From Talinum fruticosum (taxonomy: Eukaryota; Streptophyta; Magnoliopsida; Caryophyllales; Talinaceae), in the NCBI GenBank assembly GCA_021018815.1, contig JAITYX010000017.1:3844001-3908000 (forward strand): a DNA stretch of 64,000 nucleotides, written 5' to 3'. The notes beneath the pieces were generated by a model. It was given only the letters and a program-made list of their open reading frames with translations. It did not search any database and had not been told where the DNA came from. The position numbers and the translations under genes are program-made. Below, piece by piece: positions 49,837 to 62,559 of the stretch (the stretch's first letter is position 1; each line of letters begins with the position of its first letter).

Positions 49837-50089
49837 AGAGACTCACAACGGTGTCTCAATGATGTCACGCACCTCAAGTTTTTTGTTGGTGGAATTCAAT
49901 CAAAAGAGAGCTCTTTTGCTAACCTGGTGTTTCGATGTAGTTCAGCTTGTTTCGGAACTCTGTCTTGGACAGCTGAGCTTGACCCTTTCTACAGGATCGA
50001 CATGTCTGGTTTATTGCATTAATTATAGGGTAATATGGCACATTTTGAAGCAGAGCATTGTATTATCATGAGTAACTGGGGTGCAGAAA

Positions 50090-50965
50090 GCCCTTATAAG
50101 TTTTTTTATTTTTAAAAAGGTCAAAAAAGCCCTTATAAGTTGTTGATCTTCATTGTTGAAATGTGAATTTGAAATTGTGGATATATTGAGATTATTCCTT
50201 GTTATTAAAGGACAAGATTGGAAGTGAGATGTTTATTTTGAGACACGTGTCCACATATGAAATTATGAAAATGATGCTGAAAATGCTGCTCATGATTGTC
50301 ATGGGAAGCAAATTTTAGATATTAATGTGGGAATTAATATTTTGTATATATATATATATATTTGTGGGAATTATCATAATATATTTTTGGTATTCCTGTA
50401 GTTTTGATTTTTATGGAATTGGAGTATTATGTTTATGTAGCATGTTTTCATGAAGAATTTTTTGACATCGTATAATATGTACAGTATAATTTGAATCGAA
50501 ATTGACTTAGTTTACATCTATATAACTTGAATGATACATAAAACTTTGACCTCTCAAACTTTTGAAAATTATTTTAAAATAACTTTTAAATAACCTATAT
50601 AAAGATCTACCTCAACATTATATTAATTTATGGTGATGAACCGACCTTTGAGAGAGTAAACAAAAAGGAAAGCCAAAAAATTGTCATATAATCATAAACC
50701 ACACAAATTTGGGATTTTTAGTTCAACCAGGAAGATATAATTCACTTAATTTGTTTCTCGGGAGAAGTTGGAGTTTGGTGCAACGACGTCACAAGTTTAG
50801 GTGTTAATCTTGCCGACATGGATCATAACTTACACTATGTGATTTGGCATAATCTCCTACCCAAACTAATGGTCTCAAAAATCTTTTTATGTTTCTTTTT
50901 TTCTTTTCTTTTTCCTTTTTTTGAGATGGAAATATCTTTTAAGTCAATATGTGGGAAAAAGAATT
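50090..50965. other. TFCB 3' flank and spacer
   Basis: The TFCB 3' UTR probably ends within 50.1-50.25 kb. The rest is AT-rich with a short TA run at 50345-50361. The frame at 50818-51039 runs into the MITE and is not a gene. Confidence 0.45.
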
Positions 50966-50969
50966 GCAC

Positions 50970-51235
50970 AAATTCTTATATGAGATCGTGTCACATCCGA
51001 TTTAGTGTGAGACGGATTTCGTTTGAGGTGTCTTTTTGAAGGTTTTAATATAAATAATAACTTATAATAGAATGACATTTTAATTCGGAAGTGACTAATA
51101 ATTAATCATGATGTGACTTTTTGTTAGAGTTACCCATAAATAAATTATTAATTACCTTATATGTTTTTGAAGTTATCGTAAAAGTTTCCGTCTCACATTA
51201 ATTTTTAAGTGAGACCGACTCACACCATACCTACT
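50970..51235. mobile_element. Inverted-repeat MITE (GTGAGACxGTCTCAC family), copy 2
   Basis: The left end is TATGAGATCGTGTCAC and AGTGTGAGACGGA. The right end in reverse complement is GGTGTGAGTCGGTCTCAC and AATGTGAGACGGA. Compared with copy 1 the ends are swapped (AAATTCTT-TATGAGA at left here, at right there), so the two lie in opposite orientation. Confidence 0.78.
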
Positions 51236-51239
51236 AAAG

Positions 51240-54200
51240 GAACTGAGGCTAATGACAATAAGCAGCATTAGGATAATATAAATGGCTATTTAATGATGTG
51301 ATGGTACTTCTTGTTGTAATCCTGTCTTAGAAGTTAATTTTGTTGTAAGATTGATATCCATTAAAATCTTAATTATTGGATGTTTATAATCAGTTATCAA
51401 ATTTATCATACAGACTGGTTGGAACTTGGAAGTAGAGCGGTAAATAAGATTTTCTCTGTCCCACTATAACAATTCGAAATTGATTTTTTTTTTTTTTGGA
51501 TCTTTAAATATTAACTTTGACCATTATTATTTTACAAATTATGTAGGTAAATATGTTACTAGATAAACTTTAAGAAACTTTAAAAGTAATAATTTTGGTC
51601 ATATTTTGTTAAAAGTTTAGATTTCTTCTTAGTTTTCCTGTACGGAAAATTAATCTTGTTATTTTAGTAATATAATTTTTAGAATTTGATATCCATTATC
51701 CTTTTTAAAAAATTAAAAAAATAACTACAACTCCACGCACCCCAAGGACAATTAGAAAAACTAGTTATTTTAATCTCGAATATTTCTGTGAATAAAGTAA
51801 AGCGCTCCTCTTTTCCCCCAAAAAAAAATAGAGAAAAATATATGCACATTGTAAATGTGTGCAATTTGCAAATAAGCGACCGACAATTGGATTCCCTGTA
51901 TAACAAAAATTAAATAAATAAAGTATCCACGGCTAAGTACCATGTCAAATATTGGCAATAGATAAAAATTTATATAAAACGCTTTTTGAAAAATACAAAT
52001 ATTGGCAATAGTATCCTCCGCTAAGTCCTTTTCTAAAAAACAAAAGAATTTAATATATGTCTCAAATATAAATCTCTTTGTTAAAATTAAATTATAAATT
52101 ACGTAAGTTTTGAATTTAATCCAACAGAAAATTTTATACATTACAATATTAAATAAGTTTTTAAAATATGACATATAATGATTTAATTCTTGTCCAGGTA
52201 AGATTTTAAGTATATCAATTCAATTTGATTCGTTTAGAAATTGTTTAATTTTTTAGAGAATCATGTTTACTTGAATCGAACTGTAGTTGTCGAGTGCTAC
52301 TAAATTCCGTTAAGATTAAAAATCGAATTTTGATATTTATAATCACCAATACTAACATACCATATATTAACACACTTTAACTCTATTAACATATTGAAGT
52401 TTAGTGAAAAATATTTTTCTTTTTTGTAATAAGCCGCAAAAATTGATCCAATCGTAACTAAAACTTAAATATATTGTAATAACGATTGTAGTAAAATAAA
52501 TTATTTTAAATATACTAATAAAATAGAAATAGAAATTACACCTATGACATAATTAGATATAAAATATCACTATAAAAATAAAATATTTTTAATAAAATAA
52601 AAATAAATCTATTATAATATATGAATATATTTTTGTTAGTATAAATAGAGCTGTAAAGTAAAAACTATGATAAATTAGGCATTAAAAAGACACTAATGCT
52701 TGTGAAGGATATAAAGTGAAGATTGGAGATGGGACCCAAAAGAATATCTGATGTGGATATTCTTTATGGACCCTCATTGTTGATTTTTTTTTTCAACCAA
52801 AGAGTGACATCTTTTTTAAAAAAAAAAAAAAAAAAAGTGGCAATAAAATGCATATCTGAAAACATTGCCTTGAATGATGAGTGATTTTGCTTTGAAGTTT
52901 GGGCTAAGCATTCTTCTTATACTCAATCAATCAATCCCCATGCTTTAGCTGTCACCCTGGCAATGGATCTAGGAAAATAATAATAATAATAATACACTAA
53001 CACATTATTTTAAATTTATTTTACAAAATTTTTTAAAAAATTGTATATTAATTTTTTGAAATTAGATTTTGTCTATATAACTTTTTGTCTTCTGTTTACA
53101 TATTTTTTTACAAGAATGATATATTATATATTTATGTGTTTTAAATTAAGAATTGCATATATTACTTTAGAAAAGGTCTCAAATAACAATGAAATATACA
53201 AGTGATAAAAAATCTTCTTAGACTCTTCTGGATGACATGCCATGCATGAGGTGGGAAAAAATATTCATAAAAAAGACTAATGTCCTGTTCTCTCCAACAT
53301 ATTATTTTTTTGCAACTAAGTTTAATTTAATTTAGTAAATTATAGTTTAATTTAATTTAAATTAAATTTAATTCACTAAAAATAAATTTTATTTTAAAAT
53401 TAAGTTTGGTTTCATTTAGATAGGTCCAAGATAGATAAATTGAATAAAAGGTACGTTAAAAAGAACATAAAATTACTAACACAAATTTACTTTAATAGTA
53501 ATTATTAAACTTTTATCAGTGATTTTTTAATTTTATGATTCAAGAATGAAAACTAGACTAGAGTGAAAGTTGATTCCTTTGTCTTTTCGAATGATTAGAT
53601 AATAAATCGATGAAATTAAAATTAAGAAAAGAAAATAGTTAGGAGTTATAATCAACATGAATGCAACAAATGAAAGTGTACCAATATGCATAACCAAATA
53701 CCCCTACCTATAATATAGTTCCAAATTTCATTTGTAGGAGGAGAAAATAATGTTTACCTAATTCTAGCTAATTAATTTTAAACAAATCTCAGAATAAAAA
53801 AACTATTTATCATAATCACATATTCTTTATGGGTTAACAATAACTTAAGTGCAATAAAATGCAGTATCATTGCACTAAAAAATAAAATACGGTATCAAAT
53901 ATCAAAAAAATAATTTGGACCATTAAAATACACTTTAATAATTAGACTAATTCCCTTAAAAAAAACAATTAGACTAATAGTTATAATCTTAGATCTAAAT
54001 CTAAGACCAGTAAAATTAATTTTTTTAATTCAACTATTATACTTATATAAGTTGGTTTAGATAGTTTAAAATTTAATTTTTTAATTTTAAAAAATTTTGT
54101 AAATAACTTCAACCTTATGTTGGAAAATTATTATCTTTTTTAATATATATATAAATGAGGTTGAAGGTCGATGTAGGGAGAATTTAAATCTAATTTTTAT

Positions 54201-54395
54201 ATAATTTTTAAATTTTTTATTAATTAAGCTAACTATACGAAAGGACTATTAAATTTGGGTTAATTGAGTATCATCATGTATGGCCGAAAAACAAAAAAAC
54301 AAAAAACCTAACCATTAGAACATTTTTTAGAAGAAAAATACCAATTCTTTAGAATCATAAAGTATTAATGAATAAAATAACAAAGTAGGAAAAAT
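51240..54395. other. Intergenic spacer
   Basis: Extremely AT-rich 3.1-kb spacer between TFCB and the MAP kinase gene. It contains an A18 run at 52819-52836 and an (AAT)n run at 52978-52993. The 51679-52174 frames on the minus strand are low-complexity and not gene-like. A CTCTGTCCCACTATAACAAT stretch at 51457 may be a lone Stowaway end. Confidence 0.5.
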
Positions 54396-54409
54396 AAATT
54401 ATCTTTTGT

Positions 54410-54929
54410 CAGCCATCTCTGTGTAGCCCATCTCTCTCCTCTATGCTTTGTTCCAGTTCCACTGATCATGACGCCATAACAATATCACCCAAATCGAGGA
54501 TCTGATCCAAAGCCACGTCCCCCTTATTCGCTCAAACCATAAAAAGGAAGAAAATATCACTGCCTAGATAGCGTTTCCATTCATCTGGATCGAATTCTCT
54601 CTCTGCCGAATCTCCAGATCTGGTCACCAATGCCGCTTTCGTGGCGGGAGTTGGATAAAGGTCACGATTAGGGTTCTAATTCCTTGCTAATAGGCCAGCT
54701 TTAGGTTGATTCCCCACCTGGGTTTTCGGAGACTGGAAGAAAGGTGATCTGGGTTTGTAGTGAATCTTAGTGTGAAAGAGAGAGAAAGGTGGGAACTTGA
54801 AGATGTTTATACATGGAGTTAGTTTAAAGAGGCAGTGGTTTTGGGGGATCGGAGATTAAGACGTTACTTTGATTTTCAGTTTGAAGAAAGTGCAGTGAAT
54901 TTATTTTTTTCAGGATCTTGATTCAAAAG
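54410..54929 (+). other. 5' UTR exon of the MAP kinase gene
   Basis: A leader-like, less AT-rich stretch with CT-rich runs, ending at GATTCAAAAG followed by a strong GTATGTCT donor at 54930. The matching acceptor is GGCTTTGTAG (ending 55616), two bases before the ATG. The transcription start is approximate. Confidence 0.55.
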
Positions 54930-55618
54930 GTATGTCTATTTTTCTCCTTTTCTGGAAAAATGATTTTCGAGGGTTCAAATCTCTATTTAAAGTTAAAAGT
55001 GCCATTATTTTCTGTGAAATTTTGTGGCCTTTTTATCATTACTTCTGAAGGACTTTTTGACTGTAATATGTTTGTGGGATAGTTCCATCATTTATCTGAG
55101 GAAAGAAAGAAATAAATGAAGGCTGAATTACTAATGCGAGTACAATTTGAACTCACGACTGAAGTAAAGTTTTATGATTTATGCAATTTGTTTAAGTTCA
55201 AGGGCACTGCTAATCTCTGTCTGAGACTCACTGTTTTCTCTGCTTAACCTCTGGGATTCAGTCCCTTCACAAGCAACAATCTTTTTGTCGAGTGTATTAG
55301 TTTTTCTAACCCCCTTATTTATTTATTTTTGGGGGGTATTAGTTTATAGGCATTCAATTTAATCTAGAGTCCCAAAGAAACAACCTCTGTAGCGTCTGCC
55401 ATTCAGGGGTGAGGCTGCTACACTGGACCCCTTCTTCTCACACCCTACTTAATATGGATTTGGATTTGGTTTTTTGTTTGATGAGCAAGTGTTTTCCCGA
55501 TGAAAATTTAGAGATGGTTTAGAATGATGTTCATATGCTTAGTTAATTAAGATATTATGCTGATTGTTATATGATTTTTCTAATTTCACTTTGATTTGCT
55601 TGTGATGGCTTTGTAGGA

Positions 55619-58274
55619 ATGGCAACTCCTGTAGAGCCTCCAAATGGGGTTAGGTACCAAGGGAAGCATTACTATTCCATGTGGCAAACTCTGTTTGAGA
55701 TTGACACAAAGTATGTGCCCATCAAGCCTATTGGTCGAGGTGCATATGGAGTTGTTTGCTCCTCTATTAACAAGGACACGAATGAGAAAGTAGCTATAAA
55801 GAAGATACATAATGCGTTTGAGAACCGTGTTGATGCATTGCGAACTTTGCGGGAATTGAAGCTTCTTAGGCACCTTCGACATGAAAATGTGATTGCTTTG
55901 AAGGATGTCATGTTGCCTGTCCATCCTAAAAACTTCAAGGATGTATATCTGGTGTATGAACTTATGGACACGGATCTTCATCAGATCATAAAGTCCTCTC
56001 AGGCACTTACGAACGATCACTGTCAGTATTTCTTATTCCAGGTATAATATATGGTGCTGCTTCATCCTATTCTTTCCACACACCCCCTCTCTGGCAGTGT
56101 TTAGCGTTTTCATTTGTCAGTTTCTTCTCTGTATTTGGCAAAAATTGACTGTTGCTTCTGTCATCGATGCTGGCTGGTTCTTGAGAGCCGTTGACCGGGT
56201 TTGGTCGCAATGCCTCATTGTATTGTGTTCTGCCTTACTTCCACTGGAACCTCAACCAAAATCTTCTAGTCCGTGAAAAAGAAAATCTTCAAAAGTATTA
56301 AATTGCATCAGTGTAGCATTTCTAAAGACTTTTGAAAGAGAGCTAGATGGAAGACCTATCTAAGAGCTGACTATTTATGGGTAGTCGAAGTCTTGTACGC
56401 TGGTTACACAAAGTGGTCACTTACTTTCTTTTGGCTTTAGAATATGTCAAGCACATTTTCAAGATTTACCATATCTTCACTTCTGTAAATTTTGATATAT
56501 CTTCAACTAGATGGATGATGGACCAATTCTAAATTTCTAATGAAGTAATCTTTGTTGCTGAGATATTATAATCTCTGGAAAATGAATGGTGTGATCGAAA
56601 CTCGGCTTGTTTTTGTCCATGATTTTCTGTAGCAGTGTTGGCTGTTTTGCATGAACTAGTGATATGATTGTTAGGCATTTTTGGTCTTTGGTACCAGTCT
56701 CTGTTTTATACCCTCCAGATCGATTGAAGCCTGGTTGCTCTTGCAATGACGCAGTATACCATTTTTTTCCATCTTATGGCATTGTTTATTTGATAAAAAT
56801 GAATGTTATCTTGTGTCAGTTGCTTAATTTTTTTCTTCGTATTTTCTTATCAGAGTAGGTTCCTCATTGGCTTCCCACCCGTCCGCACATGATTAATTGT
56901 GTGCACTACTCAGGCGTTGCTAGTAGCCTAAACATGAAGGGGTTTGCTAGAATGTGAAAATGGTGTTTGTCCTGCATATCAATAAAATAGGCGGTTGTGA
57001 GCATGTGTATAAATTAGTTACTCCATCCATTACCAATTGATTTTGGGTTAGAACTTCACTTGGATTTATATGTATTCCTCTCTTAATTATAACCCAATTT
57101 ATTCAAGGATTTAACGAAGTAGGCGATCTTATTTGTTGCACTTGTTTACTTTGATCTTTATGATCTATAGTTGGTCTGTATCTTGCTTTGCTACCTTGCT
57201 TGGTTTCATCTGATTACACTGTCATTAGTCATTACCTGTCTGCTATTCTCAATGGTTGTTTTGGTCCCCCACCCCCACCCCTCAAAAGGATAAGACAACC
57301 TGTTGGCTCTGTCTTTCATGGGACAAATAAATGGAACTCCTCATGGGATGGGAAATCTCCCATGACTCTAATGGGGTTTGAATCCACACCTCCTTGATGG
57401 AACTTGAGACAAATCGTACAAAATCATCCTTTTTGGTGGTTGCTATCATCTAGAGATGTGGTGTATTGGGTGTTATTTAACTTGATTGTGTGTGGAACAC
57501 ATGTAAGTGTGGTGATTATCCTGCATATTTTTTTATTTATTATGCATCTCTATCCGAAGCTTATCTGAATCTTTTATGCAGCTGCTTAGAGGTTTGAAGT
57601 ACCTGCACTCTGCAAATATCCTTCATCGGGACTTAAAGCCAGGGAACCTTCTAATAAATGCAAACTGCGACCTTAAAATTTGTGATTTTGGACTGGCTCG
57701 TACAAGTAGCGGAAAGGGGCAATTCATGACTGAATATGTGGTTACACGCTGGTATCGGGCCCCTGAACTTCTGCTGTGTTGTGACAAGTATGGTACTTCA
57801 ATAGACGTGTGGTCTGTCGGATGTATTTTTGCCGAGCTCCTTGGTCGGAAACCTTTATTCCCGGGCACAGAGTGTCTTAACCAGCTCAAACTGATAATCA
57901 ACATCCTTGGCAGCCAGAAGGATGCCGATCTTGAATTCATCGATAATCCTAAGGCAAAGAAATTCATCAAATCGCTCCCCTATTCTCCGGGGACCCCCTT
58001 ATCTCGCCTTTACCCGACTGCCCATCCTTTGGCAATAGACTTGCTGCAGAAAATGCTAGTGTTTGATCCGACCAAGAGAATTAGTGTTACTGAGGCACTC
58101 CAGCATCCCTACATGTCACCCCTGTATGATCCCCACAAAAATCCTCCTGCTCAGGTTCCGATTGATCTTGACATAGATGAGGATTTGGATGAAGATATGA
58201 TTAGGGAGATGATGTGGAAGGAGATCCTCCATTACCATCCTGAAGCATCTACTGCAAATATGGAAGTATGCTAA
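55619..58274 (+). CDS. MPK7: Group C mitogen-activated protein kinase (MPK1/2/7 type), two coding exons
   Basis: Coding exons 55619-56041 (141 codons) and 57582-58274 give an intact 371-residue protein. It phosphorylates Ser/Thr of targets at the end of a MAPK cascade, in cytosol and nucleus. Visible features: Gly loop GRGAYG (39-44), ATP-binding Lys in VAIKK (61), catalytic HRDLKPGN (156-163), DFG (176-178), activation-loop TEY (191-193) and [10 protein letters not shown]. The acidic C-terminal segment with DIDEDLDED contributes to docking. The start [12 protein letters not shown] and the long match [19 protein letters not shown] place it in plant group C, whose members answer stress, wounding and ABA/jasmonate signals. 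The single intron in the coding part (after LFQ) fits that group. Assignment to MPK7 rather than MPK1, 2 or 14 is by resemblance and not certain. Confidence 0.96.
56042..57581 (+). other. MAP kinase intron
   Basis: 1.5-kb GT-AG intron (GTATAATA donor, TTTTATGCAG acceptor). At 57260-57400 there is a C-rich run and GGGGTTTGAATCCACACC, box B-like, so a decayed SINE is possible. No coding sequence inside. Confidence 0.85.
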
Positions 58275-59480
58275 TAAGGCTTTTCTATGTTAAGCCATAG
58301 TGGTTGGAACCCATGAAAAATATTTACAGGCATTGAGGAAAGGTTCGTCCTAACCACCGTCTCTAGTTTTAAATTTTTATCCCTTTTTATGATCATAAGG
58401 AACCAAGCATGAACAGTTTGTGCTGTTGATGCATGGGCTGAGACTCATCTTCAGTTCGTAGAGCCTGTTATGATCTTTTCTGCGTTTGCTGGTTGTTGCC
58501 ATCCATGTTAAGTTGTACATATATGTGCTTGTTGTTGTAACTTATTACTATCTCGGATTTCCTTCCTTGATCTTTCAATGTAAATTAAGGCATATGACGA
58601 TATGAATGTGATGACGGAGTTGGTTAGTCTTGTAGAATTATCTTCTTATCCTACCTGTCTTGTTTTTGCTGGAATTTGTATGGGTGAAAAACTTACCGAA
58701 GTTCTTGATATGTTCATACATTGGCAGACCCAGCTGAAGTTGAGTCCGACTTTTCTAATTGGGAAAAACCGACCAGTAACCGATTACCCTACCCGACACC
58801 ATACTCAACAAAGACCGAAATGGCAACCTGTTTTGGCCTAATTCAAATGAACACCCCAAAACTAAACTGACCCTAAATTTGTTATACCAATATTGTTGAC
58901 AAGCTTGTTTGTTGAATAACTGAGGATAGACCCCAAACATGGGCGGAAACATCAAGGACACTACCGATCTGGCTCAGATGTCCCACTTGTAGGTCAATTT
59001 GAATTTGCCAATGTTTGTCTGAGCACCGTGTTTCAGTAGATATATATATCACTAGCAGGATGCCGAGTCTCGCTCCGGTTGTTTGTTGATTATAATACTG
59101 GTCACTTATAACTGTGATATTCACTGAGAAACTCTTACTATATGTGCAACAGCATTACGACCAATGACTTGGTCATACTCATATGAATGTCTAGCTTCCG
59201 AGACGTGTTGTGTCAGACTAACAATTTTCTGATAACTTTGTGCCCTTTCTGCCCGAAATGAAAGGTTCAAAAGTTCTTTATCATCTTAAACTGTATCTGA
59301 TATGGGTACTTGAGAGGTAAATTGAGTCGTTCAAACCTTAGTTGTGAATGGAAATATGTGAGAGAGGTTTGATCATATGGTTGATAGAGCTGCGCTTTTT
59401 GAATCAGAACATCACTTATTTGAACTAGAACCACAATGCGAGGCTGATTTCTTGGTAAATTTGAGTCTTAGTACATTTCT
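58275..59480. other. MAP kinase 3' UTR and spacer
   Basis: The 3' UTR likely extends to about 58.6 kb. At 58740-58800, CCGACCAGTAACCGATTACC and CTACCCGACACC look like a remnant of a hAT-type repeat but without ends. No gene. Confidence 0.45.
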
Positions 59481-59487
59481 GTATAAC

Positions 59488-59729
59488 TAATTTTTTTCGT
59501 TTCTACAGTACAAACTTGTCACTTTACAATTCAAATGACATATTAATGACTAATTTATGAACTTATTTATATTAATTGCTTTTTCTCTCCTTTTTTTTAT
59601 TGACATTATTCATTTATAATGAAAATTTGGGACAACTTGATCTTTTAACATATATTTTGTCATTAATTTTGTGTTTCATAGTCACTCACAGTCTAAAGTC
59701 GACAAGTATGGAGGAAACGGAGGGAGTAT
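59488..59729. mobile_element. Stowaway-like MITE, copy 3
   Basis: The right end GAGGAAACGGAGGGAGTA is canonical. The left end (TTTTTTTCGTTTCTACAG) has decayed. The interior repeats the family blocks GACATATTAATGACTAATTT and GGGACAACTTGATCTTTTAA. Confidence 0.7.
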
Positions 59730-60165
59730 CAATCAGTATCCAGACAAACTATAGTGGAGAACCACCCCCTCCTATCTGGTTAAATTTTCAATATCAATTA
59801 ATGAAAAAAACAGAAAGCAATTGCCGAGAAAAACAGATCTTAAAAAAATACAAAAGAACACCACACCACTAGCATGAGTAATTTATGAATCACACATTTT
59901 CTTATTGGATCATAATTCCAGGCCCAGTACATACATCTTAAGGCCCAATAACAACACAAAGCCATGACATATACTTATCATTGGCAAGCAGTATTGAAAT
60001 ACACCATTGATTATTTATTTAGTTTTTTTTTTTTTGGTGAGAATGTGGTTGGAAGGGATGTATGCAAGATTTAAAAACTCATATCTCTGAAAACAATTGA
60101 ACGAACTTACACTCACATGATTAATTTATTTGAACATAATTCACACAACATCGTGTGTGAATTAA

Positions 60166-60583
60166 TCAAAAATAAACAACGTACAGAAACGAATCCCATA
60201 TTTGACCTCGATTATACAGATCCATTCTGTCTTCACGAAACGTATAATTCAGTAATGTGTCATCATCCAATGTATTACAGTGAGAAGTGTATGAATCAAC
60301 CTTATTGAAGACACCATCAAAGTGAAAATGGATCAACCAATATGCTTTCGTTCCAGCAGGAACAAATTGAGCATATGTCCTCAAAAGTCTCACTTGAGTC
60401 CCTAATCTTAAACGAGACCCCCACAGAATGACCTAAATCACCTTGTAAAACCTCTCCAAGATCGACCTTAGACCCACTATTCACTGTCACAGACTCTCCA
60501 TTAGGTTTCACAATAGTCAACTCATGACGGGTTTGATTGTCAACTATAGACATAATGCGATGATCATCTCCATTTCCACTCAT
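60166..60583 (-). CDS. Small protein gene of unknown family, frame broken once
   Basis: Two overlapping minus-strand frames together look like one protein of about 140 residues. From 60583: MSGNGDDHRIMSIVDNQTRH, then KPNGESVTVNSGSKVDLGEV and LQGDLGHSVG. After a frame change: RLLRTYAQFVPAGTKAYWLI, HFHFDGVFNKVDSY, and an end with REDRMDLYNRGQIWDSFLYV. The frame could also start at 60601 (MKFVVEM). The change lies between about 60437 and 60395; CCCCC at 60418-60422 (one G too many on the coding strand) is the simplest site. I recognise no domain; there is no signal peptide or membrane segment, and the C-terminal half is aromatic-rich. A good TATA box lies about 90 bases upstream and there is no intron, so this looks like a compact gene or a recent pseudogene. 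Confidence 0.5.
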
Positions 60584-60671
60584 TTCCACAACAAACTTCA
60601 AACCTCACACTTTGACTTGGCTTGTGTTTTAATTTGAATTTGAATGCCTAAAGCACCTCAATATGCACCTC

Positions 60672-60684
60672 CTTATATAGTGCA
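60672..60684 (-). promoter_or_regulatory. TATA box of the small unknown gene
   Basis: Minus strand CACTATATAAGGAGG, a near-consensus plant TATA box, about 90 bases before the presumed ATG at 60583. This spacing leaves a leader of about 60 bases. Confidence 0.6.
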
Positions 60685-60699
60685 CAATCCAACCTAACT

Positions 60700-62080
60700 A
60701 AACCAATAAACTATTGAAAAATCCGACCTTAGTTAACATAACCGTATATAGTTAAGGACTGTATAATACATACACACATGTAAGCACGTAGCCATATATT
60801 TAACACCAACTTGTGTAGTTGACTTTGTTAGATGTATGTGTGACGGTTCAAGTTTTTTGTTATATAAAAAAGTTATCCTAAAAATGAACCACTAGCGTTG
60901 TATATAATATGTTCGAGGCTGAACTCAAAGCCTTAGTCTTAATTTTTAGATTAAGATGTCAATGGCAATACAGATAGGAAATTATGAGCTAATAAGAATG
61001 CTATTTTCCCTAGACCAGCCTGAAGAAATTATATCTAAACCAAATAAGTACAATTAAAAAATCTACTTACCTACTACCGCCTGTTTTATTTTATAATGAC
61101 ATGTAATTAAGGCATAAACTAAGACCTTACAAGAGGTCTAAAAAATTATTAGTCTCACAAACCCGCGTACAAATGAAAGTGAGATGTTAGCAACATATTT
61201 AAAATTGGTAAAAATAATTTTCAGGTTATATTATGAGTATATATCATTAAGGTTGCGTTTAGCAATAATATTTTAACTGGATATTGTGATGGTATATAAC
61301 AATTTTAACTTTCAAGTACCATTTTCAAAACATTACAAAAATTAACATTTCATATTTAAAAGTAGTATTTATATTTTTCTTTTGTTAAAACTATCCCTTT
61401 ATTAATTTTATATTTGGAGAATTATTCTTACCCTTTTATGTCAATTTACAATAATAAATTAGTCAATCACTAAAATCTACCAAACAATTGAACATATATA
61501 TGCTAATAGTTAAATCCTAACAGCTTATATGCTACTAAACCACCATTTGTTACCTAAACGAGTTATTCACTACTCAAACAACGGATTGTTAGTAGTAACT
61601 TAAGAAGATGCTCAAAACTAACTACTTTTTTATGAAAAAATAAATAAATTTTAAAGAGTAATAAATAATAATAAATGTGGAAGGTAAATTTATTTAAACT
61701 ATAAATGATAGTTCCTTTTCACTATAATAACCTAATGCATTTTACATATAATAATGTTACTCAAATAATCGAGACCTCTTATTTTTTCATACCAAAAAAA
61801 TACCACCCTTTTTTGGACGTCTTGTTGTAAGACCTACTCCTATCATTTTGCCAAAAGATTATACTTCTTAACATTTTACAATACTTGTCATTTTAAAGTT
61901 ATGGGAAAATATCAAAAAACACTATAATAAAGTGAGCAGGAGAGGGAGACATAACAAATCGTGTTCTCATAGATGTAGAAGGAGCATACTGTATTATTCT
62001 TTTCATTTTATCATGAGTATTTAACATTAACATTCAATGTTGGTCACAACTCATTAATGGCAAGACCTTTTTACCTTGTA
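60700..62080. other. Intergenic spacer
   Basis: AT-rich, with no gene-like frame. A TTTTACAATACTTGTCATTTT stretch at 61875 resembles the Stowaway-like family interior but has no ends. Confidence 0.45.
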
Positions 62081-62085
62081 TTTTC

Positions 62086-62258
62086 TTTATTTTTTTGAAT
62101 TGGTAAGCAAACTTATCCGAATTGGACCCGCTATTTGAGAGTGACCAAACGGAATATACTAGGTTAGGAGGAGGTGTCAAAGCCTACATCTACTCTCCCC
62201 ACAATTTTCTCAAAGTGAGAAAATTATTCCCCAAATTCGAACCTCGGGGAAGGAGACA
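62086..62258 (-). mobile_element. tRNA-derived SINE, copy 2
   Basis: Read on the minus strand it matches copy 1 (2466-2660): CCTTCCCCGAGGTTCGAATT, TTGAGAAAATTGTGGGG, TAGGCTTTGACACC and a tail ACCAATTCAAAAAAATAAAG. Box B (GAGGTTCGAATTTGG) is intact but the box A region does not match, so the head is probably truncated. Confidence 0.66.
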
Positions 62259-62559
62259 ATAGGGGAAAGGAAAAGCAATATACTCCATAAAAGAGTAGAA
62301 ACATAAAAAAGTTGATTGGACAACTTTATTGATTTCTTGATCTCTCTTTCTACACAACATATGTACTCCAGAAATGCAACGTATGATCTATGCACTCAAT
62401 AAGGGCTAGCAAATTAACTCCTTTGGGCTAGCCTTAGTAAGGCCGAGAAGGCTCCCCTACTACATATAACAATGGCCCAAATGGGTCTAAGTATGGTATG
62501 GCTTACATAAATCATTATGGTTTGTGACAAGCTAATTTAAATCAAGTTAAGGACCATTT

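Noticed and set aside
55586..56020. 144-codon minus-strand frame opposite MAP kinase exon 1
   Set aside because: It is a mirror of the conserved kinase exon; no independent protein features.
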